64,000 bases of DNA from the NCBI RefSeq assembly GCF_004803505.1, contig NZ_SSWH01000013.1:1-64000 (forward strand). Direction: 5' to 3'. The stretch's first letter is position 1. Each line of letters starts with the position of its first letter. The translations under genes were made by a program, and so were the position numbers. Below the pieces are notes generated by a model. The model was given only the letters and a program-made list of their open reading frames with translations, searched no databases and was not told where the DNA came from. The DNA comes from Arthrobacter echini (lineage in GTDB: Bacteria > Actinomycetota > Actinomycetes > Actinomycetales > Micrococcaceae). This document shows positions 8,456 to 20,435 of the stretch, in pieces.

Positions 8456-11068
8456 GTGAAGGCAATACGCAGATTTACCGTCCGAACCGTCCTCCCCGAG
8501 AGCATTGCTCCACTCGGAAAACTTGCAGGCAACCTGCGCTGGTCGTGGCATCTTCCGACCTCACGCCTGTTCGAGGAGATCGATCCCGCCGCCTGGGCGG
8601 CCAGCGGTCACGACCCGGTGTCCTTCCTCGGCTCGGTCACGCGCGACAAGCTTCAGCAGCTCGCCGCCGACGACTCGCTCGTCCAGCGCATCAGGGACCT
8701 CGACGCAGATCTCGAGGAGTACCTGACAGGAGACCGCTGGTACCAGGGACTCGGCGACGACGCTCCCCGCAGCATCGCCTACTTCTCCCCCGAGTACGGC
8801 ATCAGCGCCGTGCTCCCCCAGTACTCCGGCGGCCTGGGCATCCTCGCCGGTGACCACCTGAAGTCGGCCTCGGATCTCGGCGTTCCCCTGATCGGCGTCG
8901 GCCTGCTCTACCAGGCCGGCTACTTCAAGCAGTCGCTCTCCCGTGATGCGTGGCAGCAGGAGACCTACCCGGTCCTCGACCCCGACGGCCTGCCGCTGAC
9001 GCTCCTGCGCGAAGCGGACGGCTCCGCCGCCAAGGTGGTCCTGCCGCTGCCCAACGGACGCCGGCTCGCCGCCCACATCTGGCGCGCCGACGTCGGCCGC
9101 GTCCCGCTTCTGCTCCTCGATTCCAATGTCGCCGAGAACGACGACGCAGCGCGCAACGTCACGGACCGCCTGTACGGCGGTGGTGGGGATCAGCGCCTCC
9201 AGCAGGAACTGCTGCTCGGCATGGGTGGCGTCAAGGCCCTGCGCATCTTCGAGCGCCTCACCGGCACTCCCGCACCCGAGGTCTTCCACACCAACGAGGG
9301 TCACGCCGGGTTCCTCGGCATCGAGCGCATCCGCGAGCTCATGGATCCCGCCAACGAGTCGCCCATGACCTGGGAGGAGGCCCTGACGGCAGGACGGGCG
9401 TCGACCGTGTTCACCACGCACACGCCGGTCCCGGCGGGTATCGATCGTTTCGAGCGCTCGCAGATCGAGCACTTCTTCCACGCCGGACTCGCACCGTGTG
9501 TGCCCACCGACCGCGTCCTGGCTCTCGGCTCCGAGAACTACGTCGGCGGCGACCCGGACAAGTTCAACATGGCCGTGATGGGACTGCGCCTGGCTCAGCG
9601 CGCCAACGGCGTGGCGAAGCTGCACGGCCAGGTCTCCCGCAGCATGTTCTCGGGCCTCTGGCCGGGCTTCGACACGCAGGAGGTCCCGATCACCTCGGTC
9701 ACCAACGGCGTCCACGTGCCCACCTGGGTCGATCCGCAGATCGCCGATTTCGCACGCTCGACGTTCGGCGCCGAGTCCATCCTCGATCCCGAGTGGACCA
9801 GGGTCTACGACGTACCGGACACCGACATCTGGGCGCTGCGGCGGAGGCTGCGCTCCAATCTGGTCGACGACGTCCGCAAGCGGCTGCGGTCCTCCTGGAC
9901 GAAGCGCGGTGCCGGCGGAGCGGACGTGGCGTGGACCGACTCCGTGCTCGATCCGGACGTGCTGACCATCGGCTTCGCGCGCCGCGTACCGACCTACAAG
10001 AGGCTCACCCTCATGCTGCGCGAGCCGGCCCGTCTCAAGGCCCTGCTCCTGCATCCGGAGCATCCCATCCAGCTCGTGATCGCCGGGAAGTCCCACCCGG
10101 CCGACGAGCAGGGCAAGCGCATGATCCAGGATCTCGTGCGCTTCACCGACGATCCCGAGGTACGGCACCGGATCGTCTTCCTCCCCAACTACGACATCGC
10201 GATGGCGCGCACGCTCTTCCCTGGCTGTGACGTCTGGCTGAACAATCCGTTGCGTCCGCTGGAGGCGTGTGGCACCTCGGGAATGAAGTCCGCCCTGAAC
10301 GGGGGCCTGAATCTCTCGATCCTCGATGGCTGGTGGGACGAGATGTACGACGGCGACAACGGATGGGCCATCCCCACGGCGGACGACGGCGCGACGGCGG
10401 AGGAGCGCGACGACCTCGAGGCCGCGGCGCTGTACGACCTCCTCGAGACCCAGGTGGGTCCCCGCTTCTACGCCAAGGTGCCTGCCGAGGGCGCCGGAGC
10501 CGCAGGCCCGTCCGAACCGTCGCAGGACGGCGTTCCACATCAGTGGATCGCGATGATCAAGCACACCATGGCGACACTGGGCCCTGCGGTCTCGGCAGAA
10601 CGCATGCTGCAGGACTACGTCGAGAAGCTGTACCGGCCGGCCGCCCGTGCCGGTCGTGACGTCGCCGCCGATCACTTCGCGCTCGCCCGACGGACCGCCG
10701 CGTGGCGCTCACGCGTCCACGGCAACTGGCCTGCTGTGCAGGTGGAGCACGTGGACTCCTCCGGCGTGTCCGACGAACCCCAGATCGGCGATGAACTGAC
10801 CATCAGCGCCTACGTCGCCCTGGGCGGACTGGACCCGGAGGACGTCACCGTCGAGGTGGCCTACGGACGGGCCCTCGACAACGACGAGTTGAGCGGGATC
10901 TCAGTGAACCAGCTCGAGGCGGGCGACGATCTCGGCAGTGGGCGCCACCTGTTCACCGGTGCCATCAGGATCGATCACTCCGGCTCCTTCGGCTACACGG
11001 TTCGGGTACTTCCGCAGAACTCGACCCTCGTCTCGAAGGCGGAGATGGGCCTGGTCGTGAACGCCTGA
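8456..11068 (+). CDS. glgP: Alpha-glucan family phosphorylase (glycogen phosphorylase)
   Basis: 870 residues from the GTG at 8456; an ATG at 8402 in frame is less likely because it would precede the -10 element. The enzyme releases glucose-1-phosphate from alpha-1,4-glucans. Visible features are the DUF3417-type N-terminus (LAGNLRWSWHLPT), AYFSPEYGIS, EVFHTNEGHAGF, TSVTNGVHVPTW, and the pyridoxal phosphate site EACGTSGMKSALNGGLNLS with the Schiff-base Lys near residue 611. It is the degradative partner of the divergent synthetic operon. Confidence 0.95.
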   Translation: MKAIRRFTVRTVLPESIAPLGKLAGNLRWSWHLPTSRLFEEIDPAAWAASGHDPVSFLGSVTRDKLQQLAADDSLVQRIRDLDADLEEYLTGDRWYQGLGDDAPRSIAYFSPEYGISAVLPQYSGGLGILAGDHLKSASDLGVPLIGVGLLYQAGYFKQSLSRDAWQQETYPVLDPDGLPLTLLREADGSAAKVVLPLPNGRRLAAHIWRADVGRVPLLLLDSNVAENDDAARNVTDRLYGGGGDQRLQQELLLGMGGVKALRIFERLTGTPAPEVFHTNEGHAGFLGIERIRELMDPANESPMTWEEALTAGRASTVFTTHTPVPAGIDRFERSQIEHFFHAGLAPCVPTDRVLALGSENYVGGDPDKFNMAVMGLRLAQRANGVAKLHGQVSRSMFSGLWPGFDTQEVPITSVTNGVHVPTWVDPQIADFARSTFGAESILDPEWTRVYDVPDTDIWALRRRLRSNLVDDVRKRLRSSWTKRGAGGADVAWTDSVLDPDVLTIGFARRVPTYKRLTLMLREPARLKALLLHPEHPIQLVIAGKSHPADEQGKRMIQDLVRFTDDPEVRHRIVFLPNYDIAMARTLFPGCDVWLNNPLRPLEACGTSGMKSALNGGLNLSILDGWWDEMYDGDNGWAIPTADDGATAEERDDLEAAALYDLLETQVGPRFYAKVPAEGAGAAGPSEPSQDGVPHQWIAMIKHTMATLGPAVSAERMLQDYVEKLYRPAARAGRDVAADHFALARRTAAWRSRVHGNWPAVQVEHVDSSGVSDEPQIGDELTISAYVALGGLDPEDVTVEVAYGRALDNDELSGISVNQLEAGDDLGSGRHLFTGAIRIDHSGSFGYTVRVLPQNSTLVSKAEMGLVVNA

Positions 11069-11103
11069 CCGCGCGCTGCCCGGACAGAACGCCCGGACGG
11101 ACA

Positions 11104-11140
11104 CGGAAAAGCCCGGGACCAGCGGTCCCGGGCTTTTCCG
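11104..11140. terminator. Bidirectional terminator between glgP and glgX
   Basis: A perfect 17-bp stem with a 3-nt loop, each arm ending in four T residues for the strand reading through it. It lies between two convergent stop codons and can serve both. Confidence 0.9.
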
Positions 11141-11149
11141 CATCCTGCT

Positions 11150-13234
<2,085 letters not shown>

Positions 13235-13241
13235 GTCCCGA

Positions 13242-14225
13242 TCAGGCCGAGCGCTGGCGGGACACCTCGTAGAGCGTGATTCCCACCGCCATCGACGCGT
13301 TGAGCGACTCCATGGCGGAGTCGATGGGAATGGACACGATCTGATCGCAGTTCTCGCGGACCAGCCGTGAGAGCCCCTTGCCCTCGGAACCGACCACGAT
13401 GCAGATGGGCTCACGCCCCAGTGAGAGCTCGGGCAGTGATACGTCGCCGTCACCATCCAGTCCGAGGACGAAGATGCCCTTGCTCTTGAAGGACTTCAGC
13501 GCCGAGTTGAGATTGCCGACGCGCGCCACCGGAACCCGCACGGCGGCTCCGGCACTGGTCTTCCAGGCCGACGCCGTCACGCCGACGGCGCGGCGTTCGG
13601 GCACGATGACGCCGTGGCTGCTGAAGGCCGACGCGGAGCGGATGATGGCGCCGAGATTCCGGGGGTCGGTGATACCGTCCAGTGCCACGAAGAGCGGGGC
13701 GTTGCCCACGTGGCCGCGCCGGTACCGCTCGATGGTCTCGTCGACGAGATCGAGGGCGTCGGCGTACTCGTAGGGTGGGATCTGCAGCATGAGCCCCTGG
13801 TGGACGGCGCCGTCGGTCATGCGGTCGAGCTCCGGCTTGCCGGTCTCCATCACGGGGATCCCGCGGTCGTTCGCGAGCTTGAGCGAGTCACGCACGCGGT
13901 CGTCCATCTCGATGCGGATGGCCACATGCAGAGCCTTCGCCGGGATGCCCGCGCGGAGCGCCTCGATGACGGAGTTACGGCCGGTCACGACCTCCTCCGC
14001 CGCCTTGCCCTTGGTGCGACCGGTACCCGCACTCCTGCCGCCGGCACGCTTGGCGGCCGAACGCTCCGCCAGCTCCTTGTTCTTGTAGGCCTTGTGGTAC
14101 GGGCGGTCCTCCGCCTTGGGAGTGGGGCCCTTGCCCTCGAGGGACTTCCGGCCGTGCCCACCGGTGCCGACGACAGGACCCTTTTTCGTTTTGCGAACCG
14201 CGCCTGGACGCCCGTGACTGGCCAT
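13242..14225 (-). CDS. rlmB: 23S rRNA (guanosine-2'-O)-methyltransferase RlmB/TrmH family
   Basis: 327 residues. A SPOUT methyltransferase with a Lys/Arg/Gly-rich N-terminal tail (about 1-75) of a kind seen in actinobacterial members. The substrate-binding domain begins near VVTGRNSVIEAL. The three SPOUT motifs are DGITDPRNLGAIIRSA, IVVGSEGKGLS and IPIDSAMESLNASMAVGI, which build the knotted SAM site. It follows cysS by 78 bp in the same direction, the usual actinobacterial order. Confidence 0.93.
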   Translation of the reverse strand: MASHGRPGAVRKTKKGPVVGTGGHGRKSLEGKGPTPKAEDRPYHKAYKNKELAERSAAKRAGGRSAGTGRTKGKAAEEVVTGRNSVIEALRAGIPAKALHVAIRIEMDDRVRDSLKLANDRGIPVMETGKPELDRMTDGAVHQGLMLQIPPYEYADALDLVDETIERYRRGHVGNAPLFVALDGITDPRNLGAIIRSASAFSSHGVIVPERRAVGVTASAWKTSAGAAVRVPVARVGNLNSALKSFKSKGIFVLGLDGDGDVSLPELSLGREPICIVVGSEGKGLSRLVRENCDQIVSIPIDSAMESLNASMAVGITLYEVSRQRSA

Positions 14226-14303
14226 GGAAGAACACCTTTACCTGGAAGAAGAATCACCTCAGTTTACGCGGGCCCGGTGGGGTCCACGGATCCGGGCGGC
14301 TTC

Positions 14304-15761
14304 CTACCGGTCGGCCAGTGACCAATCGGCACCGTGCGAGGAATCCTCGATGGTGATCCCCGCTCTGGTCAGGGCATCGCGGATGGCGTCCGCCCGCGCC
14401 CAGTCGCGGGCCGCGCGGGCCTCGGCACGCTCCGCGATGCGCTCCGCGACGAGGGCATCGAGTGCGCGTTCCTCGGCTGCGTCCGCTGCCGCGACCGGCG
14501 CACCCGCGTCGTCGAGCCCGAGGACACCGGTCATCGCGACGACGGCGGCGAGAGCTGCGCTGACGACGTCGTCCTCCCCTGCGGCCAGGGCCGTGTTGGC
14601 ACTCCGTACCGTCGTGTGGAGCACGGCGAGCGCCTGCGGAACGTTGAGGTCGTCGTCCATGGCCGCGACGAATGCCGCGGGCAGATCCCCCGCACGGACC
14701 TCGACGCGTGCCGGGGCGCCGACACGCGCGCTCGCCTTCGCGATGAAGCCGTCGATCCGCGATACCGCCGCGGCCGCTTCCTGCAGCGAGGTCTCGCGGT
14801 AGTCCAGAACCGAGCGGTAATGGGCCTGGCCGAGGTAGTAGCGGACCACCCGGGCCCCGGCGGCGTCGATCATCTCCTGCGGGCCGACGGTGTTGCCGAT
14901 GGACTTCGACATCTTCTCGCCGCGATAGGTCACCATGCCGTTGTGCATCCAGAAGCGTGCGAAGGCGTGGCCTGCGGCCTGCGACTGGGCCATCTCGTTC
15001 TCGTGGTGGGGGAACCGCAGGTCCAGGCCCCCTCCGTGGATGTCGAACTGGGCGCCGAGGTACTTGGTGACCATGCTCGAGCATTCCAGGTGCCAGCCAG
15101 GACGCCCTGCACCCCAGGGACTCGCCCAGGACGCGGTTTCGGGGTCGGTGTCCTTGGAGCCCTTCCACAGCGCGAAGTCCCGCGGGTCGCGCTTCCCGCG
15201 GGGATCGGCGTCGGGAGCGGCCTGCATGTCGTCCAGCTCCTGGTGGGTGAGACTGCCGTAGGGCGGCCAGGAACGGACGTCGAAGTACACGTCACCCGAA
15301 CCGTCCGGTGCAGGATAGGCGTGCCCGCGCCCGATGAGGCGCTCGATGAGCGCGTGCATCTCCGGGATGTGTCCGGTGGCACGCGGCTCGTAGGTGGGCG
15401 GCCGGACCCCGAGCGCGGAGTAGGCGCGGTCGAACTCCTGCTCGAAGCGATAGGCCAGCGCCCACCACGGCTCGTCGGCGACCACGGTGGGGTCGGTCGT
15501 GGCCGCCTCACCGAAGGATGCGCGGGACTTCTCGAGGATCTTGTCGTCGATGTCGGTCACGTTCCGTACCACGGTGACCCGCAGACCGTTCGCCTCCAGC
15601 CACCGGGTGAGCTGGTCGAAGACGATCGCGGAGCGCACGTGGCCCACGTGCGGCATGCCCTGTACCGTGGCGCCGCAGTAGTACAGGCTCACTCTGCCCG
15701 CTTCGAGCGGCTCGAAGGGTCGCACCTCGGCGCGGGCAGTGTCATAGAATCGCAGGCTCAC
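14304..15761 (-). CDS. cysS: Cysteinyl-tRNA synthetase
   Basis: 485 residues from a GTG start (GTG AGC CTG). A class I synthetase that charges tRNA-Cys. The zinc/ATP region [15 protein letters not shown] (Cys29, then the HIGH-type HVGH) and the EKMSKSIGN loop near residue 284 are intact. The gap to the ispF stop is 9 nt, so it should be co-transcribed with ispD and ispF. Confidence 0.96.
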   Translation of the reverse strand: MSLRFYDTARAEVRPFEPLEAGRVSLYYCGATVQGMPHVGHVRSAIVFDQLTRWLEANGLRVTVVRNVTDIDDKILEKSRASFGEAATTDPTVVADEPWWALAYRFEQEFDRAYSALGVRPPTYEPRATGHIPEMHALIERLIGRGHAYPAPDGSGDVYFDVRSWPPYGSLTHQELDDMQAAPDADPRGKRDPRDFALWKGSKDTDPETASWASPWGAGRPGWHLECSSMVTKYLGAQFDIHGGGLDLRFPHHENEMAQSQAAGHAFARFWMHNGMVTYRGEKMSKSIGNTVGPQEMIDAAGARVVRYYLGQAHYRSVLDYRETSLQEAAAAVSRIDGFIAKASARVGAPARVEVRAGDLPAAFVAAMDDDLNVPQALAVLHTTVRSANTALAAGEDDVVSAALAAVVAMTGVLGLDDAGAPVAAADAAEERALDALVAERIAERAEARAARDWARADAIRDALTRAGITIEDSSHGADWSLADR

Positions 15762-15770
15762 CGGACCAGA

Positions 15771-16298
15771 TTACCCGTGGGGTCCTCGGCCTGCGCGGTC
15801 GGAGCGCACGACGACGGCCGTCGCGATGGCGGCGACGCCCTCACCCCGACCGGTCAGCCCCAGGCCGTCGGTGGTGGTGGCCGAGACACTGACCGGAGCC
15901 TGCGCGGCGTCGGACAATGCGTCCTCGGCCTCTCTCCGGCGGGGGCCGAAGACGGGTCTGTTGCCGATCAGCTGGACGGCGACGCTGCCGATCTCGAATC
16001 CGGCGCCTCGCACGATGCCTGCAGCCGCGGCGAGCAGCCGCCGTCCTGACGCACCGGCGTACTCGGGGCGGTCCGTCCCGAAGTGCACTCCGAGATCGCC
16101 GATGCCCGCTGCGGAGAAGAGCGCATCACAGGCCGCGTGCGCCACGACGTCGCCGTCCGAGTGACCCGAGAGTCCGCGCTCGCCTCCCCAGAACAGGCCG
16201 GCGAGCCACAGTGGCGCCGGATCGTCGGGGGCGGCGTAGGCGTGGACATCGGTGCCGATCCCGGTGCGGGGAAGGCGTAGGTGCTCGCTGGCATACAT
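15771..16298 (-). CDS. ispF: 2-C-methyl-D-erythritol 2,4-cyclodiphosphate synthase
   Basis: 175 residues. It cyclises the CDP-methylerythritol phosphate product of the non-mevalonate isoprenoid pathway. The metal site GIGTDVHAY (Asp17, His19) and [16 protein letters not shown] are present, as are [10 protein letters not shown] and [16 protein letters not shown]. The ATG at 16298 has AGGAG 7 nt upstream. A much longer open frame upstream runs through ispD in the wrong frame and is not an ispD-ispF fusion. Confidence 0.95.
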   Translation of the reverse strand: MYASEHLRLPRTGIGTDVHAYAAPDDPAPLWLAGLFWGGERGLSGHSDGDVVAHAACDALFSAAGIGDLGVHFGTDRPEYAGASGRRLLAAAAGIVRGAGFEIGSVAVQLIGNRPVFGPRRREAEDALSDAAQAPVSVSATTTDGLGLTGRGEGVAAIATAVVVRSDRAGRGPHG

Positions 16299-16333
16299 CG
16301 GTGCTCCTGGTGCTCGGGGAACGGGCCTGGTTC

Positions 16334-17089
16334 TCAGTCGGTGGCCGGTGATCCGATCGGCGCCCCGGCCCGGGCCAGGACCGCCTCGGCGATCACAAGA
16401 TCCAGGGGCGTGGTCACCTTGAACGCGAGGGGATCGCCGTCGACCACGTGCACGGGGATGCCGAGTGCCTCCATCAGCATGGCGTCGTCCGTGATCGCGG
16501 GACCACCCGCCGCCGTGCTCGCGTGCGCGTCGATCAGCGCCACGGCGTCGAATCCCTGCGGGGTCTGCACCGCCCTGAGTGCAGCCCGGTCGGGAGTGCG
16601 CGTGACGAGGTCCCCCTCGATCATCTTGATGGTGTCCGCCACGGGGAGCACCGGGATCACCGCCCCGGCGTCTGTACTGACCGCGGCCGCTACGCGTGCG
16701 AACACCCCGGGCGGAGTGAGTGCCCGCGCGGCGTCGTGCACCAGGACGGTGCCGATCGAGTCCGGGAGCGCCCGGAGGCCGGCGCTGACCGAGCTGGTGC
16801 GTGTCGCCCCGCCCGTGACGGTGAGGATCCGGGGTGTGCCCGGACCATCCGCGGCCACCCGCGCAACCACGTCCGGCAGGACGTCGTCGTGGGCGGGGAG
16901 GACGACGACGACGTGCTCCGCCACCTTCGAGGCGACGACCGCCCGCAGCGAGTGCTCGAGGAGCGTGAGCCCCCCGCACAGGACACGTGCTTTCGGGATA
17001 CCGTGGCCCAGGCGCTGTCCTGATCCGGCGGCGACGACGATCACGGCCACGCCGGTGCGGCCGGGCTGCTGGGGCTTGTTCAGGGGCAC
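16334..17089 (-). CDS. ispD: 2-C-methyl-D-erythritol 4-phosphate cytidylyltransferase
   Basis: 251 residues. It joins MEP and CTP in isoprenoid precursor synthesis. Visible motifs are [17 protein letters not shown] (nucleotide binding), [19 protein letters not shown] and [12 protein letters not shown]. The start is a GTG 6 nt after TAGGGT, so the message is probably leaderless. It is the first gene of a run ispD-ispF-cysS-rlmB-glgX. Confidence 0.95.
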   Translation of the reverse strand: MPLNKPQQPGRTGVAVIVVAAGSGQRLGHGIPKARVLCGGLTLLEHSLRAVVASKVAEHVVVVLPAHDDVLPDVVARVAADGPGTPRILTVTGGATRTSSVSAGLRALPDSIGTVLVHDAARALTPPGVFARVAAAVSTDAGAVIPVLPVADTIKMIEGDLVTRTPDRAALRAVQTPQGFDAVALIDAHASTAAGGPAITDDAMLMEALGIPVHVVDGDPLAFKVTTPLDLVIAEAVLARAGAPIGSPATD

Positions 17090-17095
17090 TGAGCC

Positions 17096-17101
17096 ACCCT
17101 A
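17096..17101 (-). promoter_or_regulatory. -10 element of ispD, leaderless
   Basis: On the minus strand TAGGGT is followed by 6 nt and the GTG start codon. It lies just past the carD terminator, so ispD has its own start point. Confidence 0.5.
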
Positions 17102-17113
17102 TGACAGGGCACA

Positions 17114-17145
17114 GCGAACGAGGGACCCGAAGGCCCCTCGTTCGC
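17114..17145 (-). terminator. Terminator after carD
   Basis: An 11-bp perfect stem (17114-17124 with 17135-17145) around a 10-nt loop, about 30 nt past the carD stop codon. It separates carD from the ispD transcription unit. Confidence 0.75.
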
Positions 17146-17176
17146 CGGGTACTGCTGTGGTGCTACGGACCGTCTC

Positions 17177-17659
17177 CTAGGAGGCGAGGACCTCGTCGAG
17201 GACGGTCGCCGCCTTCTCCTCGTCCGTCTTCTCCGCCAACGCCAGTTCCGAGATGAGGATCTGGCGCGCCTTGGCGAGCATCCTCTTCTCACCGGCCGAC
17301 AGACCACGATCATGGTCGCGGCGCCAGAGATCGCGGACCACCTCGGCGACCTTGATGACGTCACCGGATGCGAGCTTCTCGAGATTCGCCTTGTAACGGC
17401 GCGACCAGTTGGTGGGCTCCTCGGTGAATTCGGCGCGGAGGACATCGAACACGTGCTCGAGGCCTTCCTTGCCGACCACGTCGCGCACACCTACGAGATC
17501 GACGTTCTCTGCTGGTACTTCTATTGTCAGGTCTCCCTGCGCCACCTTGAGCTTGAGATACATTTTCTCTTCGCCCTTCACGACACGCATCTTGATCTCT
17601 TCGATCTTCGCCGCGCCGTGGTGAGGATAAACAACTGTTTCGCCGACCTCAAACACCAT
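17177..17659 (-). CDS. carD: CarD-family transcriptional regulator
   Basis: 160 residues from the ATG beginning [19 protein letters not shown]. CarD binds the RNA polymerase beta subunit and promoter DNA to stabilise open complexes, notably at rRNA promoters. The N-terminal Tudor-like RNAP-interaction domain spans about 1-60; the helical DNA-binding domain has [14 protein letters not shown] and [21 protein letters not shown] longer reading to 17695 adds 12 residues without family support; GGGGAA lies 7 nt before the chosen start. Confidence 0.96.
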   Translation of the reverse strand: MVFEVGETVVYPHHGAAKIEEIKMRVVKGEEKMYLKLKVAQGDLTIEVPAENVDLVGVRDVVGKEGLEHVFDVLRAEFTEEPTNWSRRYKANLEKLASGDVIKVAEVVRDLWRRDHDRGLSAGEKRMLAKARQILISELALAEKTDEEKAATVLDEVLAS

Positions 17660-17685
17660 GTGGACATTCCCCTTTCCCGAAGGTG

Positions 17686-17691
17686 AGTTTA
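17686..17691 (-). promoter_or_regulatory. Candidate -10 of carD
   Basis: TAAACT on the minus strand about 26 nt upstream of the carD start, which would give a short leader containing the GGGGAA ribosome site. No convincing -35 was found. The rest of the 250-bp gap to 17911 shows nothing else I can name. Confidence 0.4.
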
Positions 17692-17910
17692 TCACGGGCG
17701 CACCACGCGGCCCACGTGTCCGTGCAGGTCAGGCGGCTGAATCCGGGGTGCTCGATGACCGTTCGCCTCCTGACGGCGAGGGGATCCGGTGATTCCGCTC
17801 ATTTCGCGGTCGAGGCGGACACCACGAAGCGCTGGAGTTGCCGATAGTGTGGTCGGAGGATCCGCTCCGGATCACGTCCTGTCCCCTGCTGAATCCCAGG
17901 AGTTCGTGCC

Positions 17911-18444
17911 GTGAATGTCGCACCGAAGAACCGAGCGCAGCCTCTCGTCGCTGCCGGCGCCGCACTGGCGATGCTGGCCGTCTCAGGCTGCAATTTCACC
18001 GCTCCGCAGTCGACCACCGCGGTGTACGCCCCGTCCGACGGCATCGTGGAGGACGTCGGCCCGGTCCTCCTGCGCAACATCCTCATCATCGGCACCGACG
18101 ACGAGAGCGACGGGCGGCTCGTAGGGACGGCCTTCAACCCCAGCGACGACGACGTCGATCTGTCCATCCGCGCAGGCGGTGCCACCACCACGGTCACGAT
18201 CGAGGGTGGCAGTGAACTCAGGTTCGAGGACGAGACGTTCGACGACGCGACCCTTGCCGGGGTCGAGGAGGTCCCCGGTTCCCTGGTGGACGTGGAATTC
18301 CAGGTGGACGGCGATCAGGCCACCTACGCGGTGCCGGTGCTCGACGGAGCGCTCGAGGAATACCGCGACTACGTTCCCGGAGGGTACACAGCACCTCCGA
18401 GCGAACCCGCCGCTCCTGAAGGAGGCGACGAAGAAGGCGAGTAG
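17911..18444 (+). CDS. Putative lipoprotein of unknown function
   Basis: 177 residues, GTG start with AGGAG 8 nt upstream. A signal peptide (about 1-28) ends in the lipobox AVSGC, so the mature protein should be lipid-anchored on the outside of the membrane. The rest has few basic residues and many Asp/Glu, looks like a beta-sandwich (short alternating strands), and ends in a Pro/Glu/Gly-rich tail. I recognise no catalytic motif. It converges on regX3 with 6 bp between the stops. Confidence 0.8.
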   Translation: MNVAPKNRAQPLVAAGAALAMLAVSGCNFTAPQSTTAVYAPSDGIVEDVGPVLLRNILIIGTDDESDGRLVGTAFNPSDDDVDLSIRAGGATTTVTIEGGSELRFEDETFDDATLAGVEEVPGSLVDVEFQVDGDQATYAVPVLDGALEEYRDYVPGGYTAPPSEPAAPEGGDEEGE

Positions 18445-18450
18445 AGCTGC

Positions 18451-19131
18451 TCAGGGCTCGTACTTGTAACCGAGCCCCCGGATCGTGACGAGATGGCGGG
18501 GCTGCGACGGATCGGGTTCGATCTTCCCGCGGAGTCGGTTGACGTGGACGTCGAGAGTCTTCGTGTCCCCCGTGTAGTCGGAACCCCACACGCGCTCGAT
18601 CAGCCGATCGCGGGTCAGGACGATCCCGGAGTTCCGCAGGAGCAGCTCGAGCAGCTCGAACTCCTTCAGCGGGAGGGAGATCTGCTCCCCGTCCACGCTC
18701 ACCACGTGCCGCTCGACGTCCATGCGGATCCGGCCGGCCTGGACGGTATTGGGCACGAGCTCCTGGGAATCGCCCCGCCGCCGGAGGACTGCGCGGATAC
18801 GGGCGATGAGTTCACGCGAGGAGTAGGGCTTGGTCACGTAGTCGTCCGCGCCCAGCTCCAACCCCAGTACCTTGTCGAGTTCGGTGTCCTTGGCGGTCAG
18901 CATGATCACCGGGACACGTGAGCGCTCACGCAGCTGTCTGCAGACCTCCGTGCCGGAGAGTCCCGGCAACTGCAGGTCGAGCAGGACCAGATCCGCGCCG
19001 GATCGATCGAACTCGGCGATCGCCTCGAGCCCGTCGCCCACGACGGAGACCTCGAACCCCTCCTTGCCGAGCAGATAGGCCAGCGGGTCGCTGAAGGACT
19101 CCTCGTCCTCGACGATCAGGATGCGGATCAT
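18451..19131 (-). CDS. regX3: OmpR-family response regulator RegX3
   Basis: 226 residues. Receiver domain about 1-115 with acidic pocket VEDEE, phospho-acceptor Asp52 (LVLLDLQLPG) and TKPYSSREL; winged-helix DNA-binding domain about 130-226 ending in VTIRGLGYKYEP. Its start overlaps the senX3 stop by ATGA. With senX3 and phoU adjacent it is the phosphate-starvation regulator rather than a generic OmpR protein. Confidence 0.93.
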   Translation of the reverse strand: MIRILIVEDEESFSDPLAYLLGKEGFEVSVVGDGLEAIAEFDRSGADLVLLDLQLPGLSGTEVCRQLRERSRVPVIMLTAKDTELDKVLGLELGADDYVTKPYSSRELIARIRAVLRRRGDSQELVPNTVQAGRIRMDVERHVVSVDGEQISLPLKEFELLELLLRNSGIVLTRDRLIERVWGSDYTGDTKTLDVHVNRLRGKIEPDPSQPRHLVTIRGLGYKYEP

Positions 19132-20375
19132 GATGCCACTCCCCTTTCCTCGACCGCGGTGCTTCCTGTCCTGGTCGGCCTCGACCCGGCACCGCCGCCG
19201 GGCACCTCGGCGCCCGGCGTCCCGGCACCCAGCGCGGCATCGCCGTCGGGCCCCACCTCCATCTGCGGCAACCTGACGGTGAACGTGCTTCCCTGCCCCG
19301 CCTGGGACCAGACCGTGACCTCGCCGCCGTGGTTGGAGACGACATGCTTGACGATGCTGAGACCGAGACCCGTTCCGCCCGTCTGACGCGAGCGTGCGGC
19401 GTCGATACGGTAGAACCGCTCGAAGATGCGCTCCTGCTCCTCGACCGTGATGCCGGGCCCCTGATCCGTCACCGACACCTGCACGAGACCGTCCCTGGAG
19501 CGGAGTCCGACTCCCACCCGCGTGCCGTCCGGCGCATAGCGGATGGCATTGTCGATGAGGTTGCGGAACGCGGTCATCAGCAGGTCGCTGTCCCCGTACA
19601 CCGGGGCGGGAGCGACGCCGCCCACCACGATCTCGATCTGCTTGCTCTCGGCGGGGAGCTTGTTGCGATCCACGGCCTCACTGATGACGGCGTTGAGGTC
19701 CACGGGCCTGCCACGCCGTACCACGTCGGTGCCCTGCAGCCGGGAGAGCTCGATGATGTCCTGCACGAGGGCCGACAGGCGTCCGGACTCCTTGTGCATG
19801 CGCTGGGCGAAACGGCGTACGGCAACCTCGTCCTCGGCGGCGTCGTCGATGGCTTCCGCGAGCAGGGAGATGGCACCCACGGGCGTTTTCAGCTCATGCG
19901 ACACATTGGCGACGAAGTCGTTGCGGATCTCCTGGCTGCGGGTGATCTCCGTGCGGTCGTCGGCGAGGATCAGGATGTACTCGGAGCCGAGGGCCGCGAC
20001 GCGCACCTGCACCACGATGGTGCTCTGACCGAGGGGCCCGCGCGGGAGCTCGAGCTGCTGCTGCTCGATCACGCCGTCGCGCCGGACCCGCGCCGTCAGC
20101 TCCAGCAGTTCCGCGTGGACCACGGTGTGCCCACGCACGAGGCCGAAGGCGTAGGCGGCAGGACTGGCGCGGACGACGCCGTCGATCGCATCCACGATGA
20201 CGTATGCACGTCCGATGACCGACAGGACCTCCGCGGCACCGTCGGGCAGGGAGGGCTCGTCCTCGTAGAGTAGCCGGAGCCGCTGGGCCTCGCTCGCCCG
20301 GAACGCCACCATCCCGCCGACGCCCAGCGCGAGCCCCACCAGCCCGGCCACGAGCGTCAGGAGAAGGGGGTCCAT
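19128..20375 (-). CDS. senX3: Sensor histidine kinase SenX3
   Basis: 415 residues. One clear N-terminal membrane helix (about 4-25), a PAS-like region (about 45-135), the dimerisation/phospho-acceptor helix FVANVSHELKTPVGAI (His160), and HATPase boxes NLIDNAIRYAP, DQGPGITVEEQERIFERFYR and GTGLGLSIVKHVV. A Pro/Gly-rich tail of about 45 residues follows the ATPase domain. The ATG is 6 nt after TAAGCT, so the mRNA may be leaderless. Confidence 0.93.
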   Translation of the reverse strand: MDPLLLTLVAGLVGLALGVGGMVAFRASEAQRLRLLYEDEPSLPDGAAEVLSVIGRAYVIVDAIDGVVRASPAAYAFGLVRGHTVVHAELLELTARVRRDGVIEQQQLELPRGPLGQSTIVVQVRVAALGSEYILILADDRTEITRSQEIRNDFVANVSHELKTPVGAISLLAEAIDDAAEDEVAVRRFAQRMHKESGRLSALVQDIIELSRLQGTDVVRRGRPVDLNAVISEAVDRNKLPAESKQIEIVVGGVAPAPVYGDSDLLMTAFRNLIDNAIRYAPDGTRVGVGLRSRDGLVQVSVTDQGPGITVEEQERIFERFYRIDAARSRQTGGTGLGLSIVKHVVSNHGGEVTVWSQAGQGSTFTVRLPQMEVGPDGDAALGAGTPGAEVPGGGAGSRPTRTGSTAVEERGVAS

Positions 20376-20381
20376 CGATCC

Positions 20382-20387
20382 AGCTTA
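20382..20387 (-). promoter_or_regulatory. -10 element of senX3, leaderless
   Basis: TAAGCT on the minus strand, 6 nt before the ATG. The PHO-box array lies 50-95 bp upstream of it. Confidence 0.5.
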
Positions 20388-20435
20388 TGCTCTGCCGTCG
20401 TGGGGTCCGCCTCTTCCGGTGGCAATCGCCAGGGG

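Noticed and set aside
8561-10675. 704-codon open frame on the minus strand opposite glgP
   Set aside because: Antisense to a well-supported gene; composition typical of a high-GC shadow frame and no family motif.
14334-16049. 571-codon plus-strand frame opposite cysS
   Set aside because: Antisense shadow of cysS and ispF, without motifs or ribosome site.
15771-16979. Apparent ispD-ispF fusion (402 codons)
   Set aside because: The upstream part is read in a frame different from ispD and is Arg/Gly-rich nonsense; ispF has its own ATG and ribosome site.
17837-17844. GCCGATAG upstream of the 17911 lipoprotein, like the flagellar -10
   Set aside because: No TNAC lies 14-16 bp upstream and the gene is unrelated to motility; treated as chance.
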